Of a stretch of DNA of 64,000 nucleotides, positions 21,140 to 32,369 are shown piece after piece. Source of the DNA: Platanthera guangdongensis (taxonomy: Eukaryota > Streptophyta > Magnoliopsida > Asparagales > Orchidaceae); contig CM077158.1 of NCBI GenBank assembly GCA_039583875.1, forward strand, positions 242,963,447 through 243,027,446, given 5' to 3'. The notes under the pieces were generated by a model that had not been told where the DNA came from, made no database searches, and saw only the letters and a program-made list of their open reading frames with translations. A program made the position numbers and the translations under genes. Within the stretch, counting starts at the first letter, position 1, and each line of letters begins with the position of its first letter.

Positions 21140-23188
21140 ATGTCGGGCGAGAGCGAGGGCCGTTCCAAATGCGCGCAATCCTTCCTTGATCACGACTTCT
21201 CGCCGTGCCGGCTGACGCAAGCGGAGTTCGCCACCGTAAACAAGAACTACATCCCGTCGGGGTTCACCACGCGGAAACCAGGTCGTGAGGACAAGGTAAA
21301 CATCGTACCGGAAGGGGAGCTCGCTATACCCCTGGAGCACTTTGAAGCGGGTCTTCGACTCCCCCTCTGGCCTGAGGTGCGCCAAGCCCTACGCTACTAT
21401 GGGGTGGTGCTTGCTCAGCTCAACCCCAATTCCGTCGCCCTTCTTGTGGCTTTCGCCTGCTACATGCGGGCGGAAAGGATCGAGTTCAACCTCTCGGTCT
21501 TTCGGAAGTTGTTCAACTTCCGAGCCAAGGGAGGGTCGGTTTTCCTCTCCGGCCAGTCGGTGAAGACGGCGGATCTCGTCAACAAACACCACCACTTCGC
21601 GGAGAGGTTCGTCTTTGTCTCGGGGCCTTTCGGAAACGTCCCTCTCGCCCCCATTCAGTACGATGGCGCGACCTACAAGCCTCCCACTCTCGAGGAGCGA
21701 GAAGGTGCTCTCGTAGAGTTCTTCGGCTCCAAGGTCTCGACGTTCCCTTCCTCCAGCAAGACCTAGAAACTCTCCAACCGGTTCCCCCAGGCGAAGGTAA
21801 CTTTCAGGATCAATCTTGCGAGAACTTACTTCGAGCGAAAGGCTACATAAAACTTCGGGCTTTGCAGGTGAGCAAGATCTTCCCGTCCACCAGCCTTTTG
21901 AAGAGTCCGGGGCGACTTCCGGCGCCTTGGCTCGCGCCCTGGCGGCCGCCGACGCCTGCCGGAAAGAACCTGGAGCCTCCTCCGCTCCGAGTGCTCTGAA
22001 GCGGAAGTCAAGCTCCCTTCCGGCCCCCCTTCCAAAAAGTTGAAACCAACCACCGCGGAAAAGGGCAAGATGGTGATGCCGGCACCTGCCGTGATCCCTG
22101 CCGCGATCCCTTCCGCTACCACCAGGGACGATGCTCGCCAGCCTGCCACTGAGACTCCCGCCAAGACCTCCTCTGCGGCCGGCGAGGCGGAAGTTGGCCC
22201 TCATGCCGCAGAGACTCCGGCCGAGCCCTCCCGCAGTCCGGTGCCGAAAGGGCATCGAAACTTTGGTTCCGGTGACAAGTACAAGGACACGGAGGGTCTC
22301 CCTATGCTCCAGTGGGACCCCGCCAGCAACCGCATAGCCGTTTCTACCTTTCTCCCCTCCTGGAGGGAGAGTGACACCATCTCCGGCCACGTCTTCGCGC
22401 TGGGATACGGCCTCTACAGCCGGGAAGACGCCGATTCCTTTGACCGGACAACGACAAAGGGCCTCGTTTTTGACGCCGCCCAGGCCCAGCTTCGCATGGT
22501 CCAGCTCTCGCACATGGTCGGGCGTCGCGCCCTCTCCATAGAGCGGAACTTTGTGGACATGCTTAAGGCGAGGGATGTCTCTGTGGCGGAAGCCACCTCA
22601 CTGAAGGCCGAGCTGGCTTCCGCCCAGCAACTACTCTTCGCTCGCCCGACCCCCGAGGTAAGCAATACTTCCCCACTCTCGGGCCATTTCATACGCTTTC
22701 GCCTTTTATCTGAATGGATCGCCTCGCAGGATCTTGAAGAGATTGAACTGTCCCGCGCGCGAGCGGCCCACGCTGAAGGCGAGAACCAGGTACTGCTGGC
22801 CGAGGTGAAGCGTTTGGAGGAGGCCCTAGCCCTGGCCAAGGGTCACCCGCAGCGGGAAGAAAGGATAGAGCGCCGTCATTACTCCAACTACGAAATCGAC
22901 GTGATCATCCAAGAAAACGCGCAAGCAACAGCGAGGATGGTGATCGAAGTTTTGCGAGAGTCGGGGCTGCTGAACGAGGGAGACGAGACCTTCACCGCGC
23001 GAGGGATCCTGCCCTTTTTGTTTGAGCCCATCCCCCGCCCTGCGGGAGAGGACGGCTCCCCGGCGGACGGTGCGGCGGAGCTTGCGAGAACGAGCGGCCG
23101 CTCCCTCGGCGAGTCCTCTGGCTATTCTCCTAGCAGATCCTCTGGTGAGACCTCCAGCAGCGGAAACTCTGACGAGTCTGCCTGCTAG
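21140..23188 (+). CDS. Tat-1 antisense gene 2: Transposase_28-type (putative gypsy transposon) protein
   Basis: ATG 21140 (MSGESEGRSK) opens a segment with IPLEHFEAGLRLPLWPEV and later VFRKLFNFRAKGG. This resembles the Pfam family called putative gypsy-type transposon (Transposase_28), known from antisense genes of Tat-lineage elements; it is not a DDE transposase. A TAG at 21764 interrupts it. An intron at about 21797-21868 (GTAACT...TTTGCAG) could follow, then a Ser/Ala-rich part in a shifted frame and a long open part from about 22022 to 23188. The latter contains a possible 72-bp intron (22658-22729), a coiled coil (LEEIELSRARAAHAEGEN) and a Ser-rich tail. Function unknown; this copy may be broken at 21764. 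Confidence 0.65.
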
Positions 23189-23732
23189 CTTTTCTGCTTA
23201 GTGTAATTTTCTTCTGATATAATTAAGGTTTATGAACTATGTTAGTGTGATTTTTGTACAGGGGGCGAGATTCCCCTATTGCTCCCTTATTGCTTCTTTA
23301 CTTTGTTTTGAATGTCGAAATGTCCGCTGTCACTGGAACGTTTGTCCACCTTACGTGCACCCTAGGCTTTTTTAGGTGACGGCTGCCTTCCACCCTGAGA
23401 GTTGACCTAGGAGCATCTACCGGGAAGCATATGCCGAGAGCCTTGCCTTTAAGGTTGCGTCCGGAACCCCCGTCAAGCCATGCTCGCCAGGGCCCCCATC
23501 CAGCTGGTCGTGGCGAGTGCCTTGCCGGGAGCCCTGTTGAGGACTCAGCCAAGACCCCCCCCCCCCCCCCCCCCGTCGGGAGGTTCGCGCCGAGAGAGGT
23601 CTTCCGGAAGGGTTGTATCGAGAGCCGTGCCGAGAAGGGTCTGGGTCTATCCCTCCCTATTCCAAGCCTGAAAATGTTCGACTCTAAACCTGTTAGCAAG
23701 GGACTTTATGACTCCGTCGTGACTCCTAGAAT
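23189..23732. other. spacer between antisense gene 2 and repeat array
   Basis: It holds the likely 3' end of antisense gene 2 (AT-rich, AATTAAGG near 23220) and a run of about 20 C at 23556-23575. Phrases such as GAGAGCCTTGCC and GGAAGG recur. No coding feature is supported. Confidence 0.5.
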
Positions 23733-25918
23733 CAATCCTTTCCCCCAAGGTGTGCCTTCAGCCCTGCCCAGCTAATGAGGGTCTGGGCAGCGAGTCTACC
23801 CAGGGCCGAGCAGCACTCGGGGTCCCTTACCCCCACAGGCAAGCCTTCGGACCTGCCAGCTAGTAGGAGCCAGGCAGCGGGTCTACCTGGAGCCGAGCCA
23901 GGCTCGGGGTAGTGCAAAGATCCTCAAGAGTCAATCCTTTCCCCCCAGGTGTGCCTTCAGTCCTGCCCAGCTAATGAGAGTCGGGGCAGCAAGTCTACCC
24001 GGGGCCGAGCAGCACTCGAGGTCCCTTACCCCCACAGGCGAGCCTTCGGACTTGCCAGCTAGTAGGAGCCAGGCAGCGGGTCTACCTGGGGCCGAGCCAG
24101 GCTCGGGGTAGTGCAAAGATCCTCAAGAACCAATCCTTTCCCCCCAGGTGTGCCTTCAGCCCTGCGCAGCTAATGAGAGTCTGGGCAGCGAGTCTACCCG
24201 GGGCCGAGCAGCACTCGGGATCCCTTACCCCCACAGGCGAGCCTTCGGACCTGCCAGCTAGTAGGAGTCAGGCAGCGGGTCTACCTGGGGCCGAGCCAGG
24301 CTCGGGGTAGTGCAAATATCCTCAAGAGCCAATCCTTTCCCCCCAGGTGTGCCTTCAGCCCTGCCCAGCTAATGAGAGCCTGGGCAGCGAGTCTACCCGG
24401 GGCCGAGCAGCACTCGGGGTCTCTTACCCCCACAGGCGAGCCTTCGGACCTGCCTGCTAGTAGGAGTCAGGCAGCGGGTCTACCTGGGGCCGAGCCAGGC
24501 TCGGGATAGTGCAAAGATCCTCAAGAGCCAATCCTTTCCCCCCAGGTGTGCCTTCAGCCCTGTCCAGCTAATGAGAGTCTGGGCAGCAAGTCTACCCGGT
24601 GCCGAGCAGCACTCGGGGTCCCTTACCCCCACAGGCGAGCCTTCGGACCTGCCATCTAGTAGGAGCCAGGCAGCGGGTCTACCTGTGGCCGAGCCAGGCT
24701 CGGGGTAGTGCAAAGATCCTCAAGAGTCAATCCTTTCCCCCCAGGTGTGCCTTCAGCCCTACCCAGCTAATGGGAGCCTGGGCAGCGAGTCTACCAGGGG
24801 CCGAGCAGCACTCGGGGTCCCTTACCCCCACAGGCAAGCCTTCGGACCTGCCAGCTAGTAGGAGCCAGACAGCGGATCTACCTGGGGCCGAGCCAGGCTC
24901 GGGGTAGTGCAAAGATCCTCAAGAGCCAATCCTTTCCCCCCAGGTGTGCCTTCAGCCCTGTCCAGCTAATGAGAGTCTGGGCAGCGAGTCTACCCGGGGC
25001 CGAGCAGCACTTGGGGTCCCTTACCCCCACAGGCGAGCCTTCGGACCTGCCAGCTAGTAGGAGCCAGGCAGCGGGTCTACTTGGGGCCGAGCCAGGCTCG
25101 GGGTAGTGCAAAGATCCTCAAGAACCAATCCTTTTCCGCCAGGTGTGCCTTCAGCCCTGCCCAGCTAATGAGAGTCTGGGCAGCGAGTCTACCCGGGGCC
25201 GAGCAACACTCGGGGTCCCTTACCCCCACAGGCGAGCCTTCGGATTGTCAGCTAGTAGGAGTCAGGCAGCGGGTCTACATGGGGCCGAGCCAGGCTCGGG
25301 GTAGTGCAAAGATCCTCGAGAGCCAATCCTTTCCCCCCAGGTGTGCCTTCAGCCCTGCCCAGCTAATGAGAGCCTGGGCAGCGAGTCTACCCAGGGCCGA
25401 GCAGCACTCGGGGTCCCTTACCCCCACAGGCAAGCCTTCGGACCTGCCAGCTAGTAGGAGCCAGGCAGCGGGTCTACCTGGGGCCGAGCCAGGCTCGGGG
25501 TAGTGCAAAGATCCTCAAAAGTCAATCCTGTCCCTCCAGGTGTGCCTTCAGCCCTGCCCAGCTAATGAGAGCCTAGGCAGCGAGTCTACCCGGGGCCGAG
25601 CAGCACTCAGGGTCCCTTACCCCCACAGGCGAGCCTTCGGACCTGTCAGCTAATAGGAGCCAGACAGCGGGTCTACCTGGGGCCGAGTCAGGCTCGGGGT
25701 AGTGCAAAGATCCTCAAGAGTCAATCCTTTCCCCCCAGGTCTGCCTTCAGCCCTGCCCAGCTAATGGGAGCCTGGGCAGCGAGTCTACCAGGGGCCGAGC
25801 AGCACTCGGGGTCCCTTACCCCCACAGGCGAGCCTTCGGACCTGTCAGCTAGTAGGAGCCAGGCAGCGGGTCTACCTGGGGCCGAGCCAGGCTCGGGGTA
25901 GTGCAAAGGTCTCCAAGA
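23733..25918. repeat. Tat-1 199-bp tandem array, 11 units
   Basis: Units begin at CAATCCTTTCC: 23733, 23932, 24131, 24330, 24529, 24728, 24927, 25126, 25324, 25523 and 25722. Ten of eleven spacings are 199 or 198 bp; the last unit ends near 25918. Each unit is itself an old dimer: the half with CCCAGCTAATGAGAGTCTGGGCAGCG resembles the half with CCAGCTAGTAGGAGCCAGGCAGCG. The array lies between the pol end and the antisense genes. Variable tandem arrays in the 3' untranslated region are known for Tat/Ogre elements and can seed satellites. Short open readings inside it are artefacts of the period. Confidence 0.95.
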
Positions 25919-25990
25919 ACTAATAAGAAATCAATCATCAGAAGAAACTCAAAGATGTTATTACAAATAGGATTTACAATCTTCCTCCCA

Positions 25991-28900
25991 CTAAGGGTAG
26001 AAGCGTTTCAAGTCATCTTCGTTCCATGCACGACTCAAGGATACCCCCTCCATATCCTGGAGATGGTATCCCCCCGACTCCAGGACCTTTTCTATGATAT
26101 AGGGTCCCTCCCAGTTCGGGTTGAGCTTACCCACCGTGGCCGACCTTCCCGCGGCGTCGACCTTCTTCAGGACCAAGTCCCCTTCCTTGAACTGCTTTAT
26201 CCTCACATGTTCATCGAAATACTTTGTCATCCTTCGTTTGATCTCCCCCTGCCTGACAGCGGCCACGTCACGGAGCTCTTCCACCATGTCTAACGAGAGT
26301 CGTAGTTCCTCTTCATTTTCTAGCCTCCAAGCCTCGTCTCCATCACCTGCAGTCGCCACTCGTGGGGATCGAACCTCAAACTCCACGGGCAAGACCGCCT
26401 CGCACCCATGGGAAAGTTTGAAGGGGGTCTCGCCGGTGGCCGTGTTTGGGGTTGTTCGCAAGGCCCACAACACTGAGGGGAGTTGTTCCACCCAGCTTCC
26501 TCTCAAGTTCTTCACCTTCTTCTTGAGCAGGTTCACGATAATTTTGTTCGCCGCCTCCACGTGACCGTTGCTCCTAGGGTGGTGGACGGAGGCAAACCTG
26601 AGGTCGATGCCCAGCTGAGTGCAGAAACTTATGAACTCCTCGCTTGCAAACTGTGGTCCATCGTCCGTGACAATGGCCTGAGGAAGCCCGTGCCTGCAGA
26701 TGATATCCCCCCAGATGAAGTTCCAAATGACCTGGGATGTTACTTTAGCCAACGCCTTGACCTCCAACTATTTAGAGAAGTAGTCAATCATGACTAAAAG
26801 AAACCTCCTTTGCCCGCTCGCCGGAGGGAACGGCCCGACTAGATCCATCCCCCAAATGGCAAAAGGTCATGGCGTTGTAATGCTTCGAAGCCGTTGGGCG
26901 GGCAAGAGCTGGAGGGGGGCGTAGAGCTGGCACTTCTGGCACATCTTCGCAAACTCCTTGGCATCCTTCCTCAGGGTGGGCCAGAAATACCCCTGCCTGA
27001 CCACCCTTGCCTCCAACGTTCTTCCTCCGGAATGGCTACCATATTCGCCAGAGTGAATCTCCTCCAGAATACGTCGGGTCTCCTCTTCAGTCACACATCA
27101 CGCCAGAAGGCCCGAGAGCATCTTACGATGCAAGCTTCCTTCGTGCATGAGATAGTGGGCCGCCTTATGCCGAAAACTCTTTGCCTCCTTGACTCCCTCA
27201 GGAGGGTTGCCCGTGGCGAAGGTCACGAAGGGGTCTATCCATGAGGGTCACCGATCTACTTCCATTAGCTCCCCTTCCTCGATCGTCGGGCGAAAAAGAT
27301 CAGTCATGGTTTCCCCCCCCCCCCGGGTCCAAACTTAGCCAATCGGTTGGCTGCCTCATTCTCTTCCCTAGGTAGGTGCTGCATTGAGAAGGTTCAGAAT
27401 CCCCCTATGATCCCCCTTGTCTTGGCTAAGTATTTTTGGAGGGTTGGTTCCCGAGCTTCATACTCTCCTTTGATTTGGGACGCCACCACTAGCGAGTTCG
27501 TGAACACTTCCACGCCGTGAACTCCGAGCTCCTTGGCCAACCGCAGCCCGGCTATGACGGCTTCATACTCTGTCTGGTTGTTGGTGACCGGAAAGTGTAG
27601 CGCCACTGCCTGCTCTATGGTGACTCCCTGGGGGCTTACCAACACCACACCTCCTCCCAGGGAGTGCTTCCCTGAGGCCCCATCTACATACATCTTCCAC
27701 GCCTCCTTCGGCTGCACCTCCCCCTCTCCCAACTTTGTGATGAAGTCAGCCAAGAAGTCGGTCACCGCTTGCGCCTTGATGGAGAGCCTAGGCACAAAGG
27801 AAACGTCGAATTCGCTGAGCTCAATGGACCACTTCGCCAACCGCCCTGAGTGATCTACCCCTTCAAAGATCTTGCGCAATGAGTGTTCTACCTTAATTGA
27901 ATGAGCTTGAAAATACGGTCTGAGCTTCCGGGCTGAGACAACTAGGGAGAAAGCTAACTTTTCTAAGATGGGGTAGTCTAATTCGGCCTTCTTCAGGACT
28001 CTACTAACATAATAGATGGGCAGCTGCCTTCTTCCTTCCTCCCTTACCAACACAGAGCTTACTGCCTCAGCCCCTACCCCAAGGTACAAAGCCAAATCCT
28101 CTCCCTCCTTCGGACTCTGCAGGAGTGGCGCTCGAGTTAGCTGAGTCTTCAATGCCTGAAAAGCCTCCTCACATTACTTTGTCCACTCGAACTGTTTACT
28201 CCCCCTGAGTGCTTTGAAGAAAGGTGAGCACCTCTCTCCAGCCCGAGAGAGGAAACGACTCAGTGCAGCTAGCTTTCCTGTCAAGCGCTGAACCTCCTTA
28301 GTGCTGCGTGGTGACTCCAACTCCATGATGGCTCTCACCTTATCCGGATTAGGCTCGACCCCCGCCGGGGTTAGAAGGTGCCCGAGGAACTTCCCCCGGC
28401 TTGCCCCGAAGACGCATTTTTGGGGGTTCAACCTCATCTTGAAATTTCGCAGAGTCGCGAACGTCTCCTCCAGGTCGAGCAAGTGCAAACCCACGTCCCT
28501 GCTCTTAACCATGAGGTCATCGACGTAGACCTCCAAGTTCCTCCCCCTTTGATCTTTGAACACCCGGTCCATCATCCGTTGGTATGTATCCCCCGCATTC
28601 CTTAGCCCGAAAGGCATCATTTTATAGCTGAAGCACCCTTCCCTCGTGATGAAGGAGACATCCTTGACGTCAGGGGGATGCATGCGGATCTGGTGATAAC
28701 CTGAAAAAGCATCCAAAAAACTCATGATAGAAAAACCGACGGCTGAATCAACCAGCGCGTCGATCCGAGGCAGGGGGCAGCAATCCTTAGGGCACGATTT
28801 ATTTAATAGAGAAAAGTCTACACACATTCTCCACCTCTCATCACCCTTTTTTACCATTACTACATTGGAGACCCAACCTGGGTACTGGATCTCCGAAAAA

Positions 28901-30146
28901 AAGCCTGCGTCGAGAAGCTTCTTCACCTCCTCGCGGATGGGACCCTCCAGCTTTGTGGCGATGGCCCTCATCTTCTGGCGGATGGGACGTGTCTTGGGGT
29001 CCAGGTTCAAGCGGTGACAAGCCACGTCAGCGTCAATGACCGGCATGTCCGTCGCGCTCTAGGCAAAGATGTCAATGTTCTTTTGGATGCACTCCCGCAT
29101 CCTCGCCTGGTCTTCTGGGCTCAAGCCTCCGCTGATCCTCACCTTTTCCACCTTCCCCGCCCTGCTGAGCACCTCCATCTCCACAACCTCCTCCGTCGGC
29201 TCTAGCCGAGCTTGCTCCCCGTCGGGCCTTTCCTCCTCTCCTCCCTGCTCCTCCTCACCTTCTACCCTCTCAACCTCCATTGCTTCCGACTGGCCTCCCC
29301 CCGACAACTCCACTCATCCACCTCTCTGGGCCTCCCCTTCCATCTCTCCTTCCATCCTCTGCTCCTCCACTGCTCCCCCCCTTGCCTCACTCAGGCTTGC
29401 TCCTTCCTTTCCCATAACCTCCTCCTCAGCCTCTCTCCTAACCTCGCCTAAGCTCACTACCTCCTTCCTCGCTCCCCCCTCTTTGACCTTCTCTTCAACC
29501 TCATCCATGCTCGCCTCTCCTTCTCCCTCAGCTTCCTCTGCCTTTGCCATCTCTCTTTCCAGCTCCTCCGCTTCTTCCATCCAAGAGATAGTGTTGACGA
29601 CAGTCACATAACACCGCCTCGCCACTTTCGGATCTCCCCTGATCCTGACATGTACCCCTCCGCTATTGAACTTTAGGCACTGATGGAACGAGGGGACGCA
29701 ACGAAAGGCGCTGATTAGAGGCCGCCCGAATATTGCGTTGTAGCTACTCGGAGCGTCAACGATGACGAACCGGCAATTCCTCGACACCCCCCCAACGTCA
29801 CATACAGCCTTACCCCTCCTTCTACTTCCTTCCGCTCCCCCGAGAACCCAAACAGCGGTCCATCCGAGGCTAGCACCCTCTTGGCTTCCACCTTCATCTC
29901 ATCAAAGGGTTTCTTGAAGATTACGTTCACGGAACTCCCATTTTCCACCAGTATTCGAGAGACCGTGAAATTCTCTATTGTCGTCTTGATCACCAAGGCA
30001 TCGTAGAATGGATCCTCATAATCCGGCAAGTCTTTCACTGAGAAGATGATCTTCTCCTCCGGCGAGGGGGGTCTGGGAGGTCGAGGCGACATTCCTTCTA
30101 TACATGGTCTGAAGACTCCCCTTGTGGGTAGCTTCGATCCCCACAC
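25991..30146 (-). pseudogene. Tat-1 Pol: protease, RT, RNase H, integrase (broken)
   Basis: On the minus strand, protease is at 30146-29715 (ILVENGSS). An acidic spacer follows (29787-29059), then RT at 29046-28174 with MPFGLRNAGDTYQ and YVDD at 28527-28516. RNase H is at 28152-27394 (MYVDGASG, TNNQTEYEA). The integrase finger is at 27094-26867 and the integrase core and C-terminus at 26767-25991 (HHPRSNGHVEAANK, LVLKKVDAAG). Stops interrupt it near 29314, 29057, 28172, 27394, 26867 and 26768; three of these replace a Trp that I expect from relatives. A frame change lies between 27394 and 27094. Protease has Glu where the catalytic Asp is expected. RT and integrase motifs are otherwise readable. 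Confidence 0.9.
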
Positions 30147-31597
30147 CTCCGTGGATCACCCCGATCCCTACTCGGGTCCCCAGCATCCACCTGGTCTTCG
30201 CATCTATCATCTTCTCCCCCTTCTGGTAGAACCTCCTCACTCCTCACAGGGGGTTGCTGCTGAGATTGCCCCTTTGCTGCCCTCATCTCTAGAAATTCTG
30301 GGCAGGTGGCCGTCGCGTGACCCACCTCTTGGTGAAAGTCACAAAAGGGCAACGCCACCCTACCTTCCCACCTCCTCACTCCTCCTCGAACCCCTCTCCT
30401 TCCTCCTCTTCCTCTTACTATTTCCATTGCTTCATGCTACGGCCGGAGGGGGACCCTCTGCCCCTGCCTCCAAGTCGGCTGGTTGTTCCTCCTTTGTTCC
30501 CTGTAGTCGTCCCTGCCTGGGAATCCGCCACCTTGTCCTTGAGGATGACCCTCTTGGGGCCTCCATCCCAACCTGTTGTTCGGCTCCCGCATCCCCCAAC
30601 CTTGTTGTCGCCCCTGGTCTCGGGGTTCCTCTCTCATTCTCTCCTCCCTTCGCTCTTTATGCCTCCCTGCTCCAGCTTCCTTTCCATCATCTTCCGCCAA
30701 CTTGGCTAGCCTCCTTGCAAACGCCGGATTGGCCGACTCAATCTCAATCTCTTTCGCCGCCCTCTCCATCAACTCCTCGAAGGAGAGGGGGGGAACCCTC
30801 TTCAGCTCCATACTAAAGAAGCTGGGCTTCAACCCCAGAGTGAAGGCCAGCATCACCGTGTACCTTGGCAGCTCCTGCACCTGTAGAATCTCCTCTTGGA
30901 ACCTGTCCACATAGTGTCCCGGCGTCTCTTCTGACCTCTGCTTGATGGCGAACAGGCACTCCGCTGACTTCTTCCTCTTCTTGGACGTGGACAATCTCAG
31001 TAGGAACCCGCGCCTCAGATCTTCGAAGCAGTAAATCGAGCTCGTGGGTAACTGATGGAACCAGTCCCTCGCCTTTTCCTTCAACGTGATGGCAAAGAGC
31101 CTGCACTTGAAGGCGTCTGACATCTGTCTTATAGAAACTGCATCTTCGAACCACTGCACGTGTTGTGTAGGGTCGTCCCTCCCGGTGTAATATGACATGT
31201 CCGGCTCCCTAAACCCTTCTGGGACCGGGGATGAAATGATTAGCTCACTGAAGGGGCTCCCGCACACCACCTGCCGAGAAGGCTCCTCCCGCGACCACGG
31301 TTCACTGGCTCTGTCCGCACTGGCTTGCCCCGGGAACAGCTCCCACCTGGGGATATCTCTTTCCGCCGCCTCAGCCGGAATCTCCTTCCCAGGTCGCTGC
31401 CCGGGAGCGTTCTCGCCTAACGACGGAGCATCCGCCAACGGAACCTGCGGAGTCTCACAGTCGCCTCTCGCCGAGAAGGCCAAGTGTATTGTCTGCAAGA
31501 TCTCCCGCCTGAAGTCCTCTAGCATTCCCACCGTCACCCCACTCTCCCGGGAGGGAGAACCTCCCGCGCTAGCTCCTTCTCCTCCACCTCCAGCCAT
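30098..31597 (-). pseudogene. Tat-1 Gag, frameshifted before the zinc knuckle
   Basis: ATG at 31597 (MAGGGGEGASAGG) opens 387 codons to 30437. They include the retrotransposon gag core (FEDAVSIRQM, CRLFAITLKEKARDWFHQLP, FLLRLSTSKK, GHYVDRFQEEI) and an Arg/Gly/Gln-rich tail. The zinc knuckle follows in another frame (about 30427-30098: CDFHQEVGHATATC), with the CxxHx4Hx4C spacing usual in the Tat lineage. The frame change lies near 30430. Gag forms the virus-like particle and binds the RNA. Confidence 0.85.
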
Positions 31598-31635
31598 AAG
31601 ACTTGACTTGAGATTTTCTAGCACCGGCTACTTTC

Positions 31636-31655
31636 CACGCTCACCACACCAGAAC
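31636..31655 (-). promoter_or_regulatory. Tat-1 primer-binding site region
   Basis: On the minus strand, four bases after the 5' LTR end, TGGTGTGGTGAGCGTGG begins with the TGG that pairs to a tRNA 3' CCA. I could not assign the tRNA. Confidence 0.5.
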
Positions 31656-32364
31656 TGTTGAAGCCAGAAATTGACCTCAACGAGAGTTTGAAAACAAGGG
31701 TGTAGCCAACACCTACTTCTCTCAAACCCTTACCCTCGGCTGGTTGCAAAGAACTTAGAACTGACCCAAAGCCTCAGCGGGGAGGTCTCACCTCTTTCCC
31801 GGAAGATCTCTGAGAGTTTCCCCTCCAAAGCCAAAAGCTGAGCTAGAAGCTCCTCAGAAAGCACCAGAGAGTTTTTTAGAGAAAAATGACAGCTTGCCTT
31901 CTGAGGAGCCCCTGCGGGTCTATTTATAAATTTTGCTGACCTGAAATTACCAAAAAAGCCCTTGTCTTGTCTGCCAATAACCAAATCCCGCTGTCATGGA
32001 ATTCTGAATGCAGACCCAGGGGACATGTAAGTCATTTACCCGAGGGCAACAAGGTAATTTCACCCTAGGCCCAGGCCCACACCCGACGAGAACCCTATGC
32101 TGAGAACCATTCCGCTTTTTACTCGGCGGGAACAACAGATGAAGGAATAGAGAGTCCCTTGGACCGAGCCTGCTTACCCCCCTCCATGGGGCGCGAGAGT
32201 CTGCTTCCGCTCTCCATGCGGCGCAAGTCTTCTCGCCGCTTTTGGGCAGCAGTGGGTCTCGACTGGAGCTCTTCCGCTCTAAAACTCAAAGCTAGCCCGA
32301 AGCTAGTCCAATCCAGGCCCTTCAGGGGGACACTGGTTCTACCCAACGAATATGGGGTTGTACA
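31656..32364 (-). repeat. Tat-1 5' LTR
   Basis: 709 bp, adjacent to gag and followed by the ATATA duplication. The minus strand has TATAAATAG at 31928-31920, a plausible promoter for gag-pol. It closely matches 17213-17920. Confidence 0.92.
31920..31928 (-). promoter_or_regulatory. TATA box in Tat-1 5' LTR
   Basis: TATAAATAG on the minus strand, upstream of the gag start and conserved in the other LTR copies as CTATTTATA on the plus strand. Confidence 0.55.
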
Positions 32365-32369
32365 ATATA

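Larger units (their letters stand above)
17213..32364 (-). mobile_element. Tat-1: 15.2 kb Tat-type Ty3/gypsy retrotransposon
   Basis: The element is flanked by a perfect ATATA target duplication (17208-17212 and 32365-32369) and by matching LTRs of about 709 bp. Gag-pol is on the minus strand, so the 5' LTR is the right-hand one. The order on the minus strand is LTR, gag, protease, RT, RNase H, integrase, tandem repeats, antisense genes, LTR. A tandem-repeat 3' region plus genes on the opposite strand between pol and the 3' LTR is the layout known for Retand/Grande members of the Tat lineage. Gag-pol carries several stops and frame changes. Confidence 0.92.

Noticed and set aside
21389..22513. 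374-codon minus-strand frame across Tat-1 antisense gene 2
   Set aside because: GC-rich shadow of the plus-strand gene, which has the recognisable domain, TATA box and coiled coil.
21140..23188. A retroviral-type envelope gene
   Set aside because: No signal peptide, no transmembrane segment, and it lies antisense to gag-pol; the domain is Transposase_28-like.
24599..25503. Open frames of 60-140 codons repeated along the 199-bp array
   Set aside because: They recur with the repeat period on both strands and have no start context; artefacts of the array.
23733..25918. CRISPR-like array (regular repeats)
   Set aside because: The whole 199-bp unit is repeated, with no unique spacers; it is a retrotransposon satellite in plant DNA.
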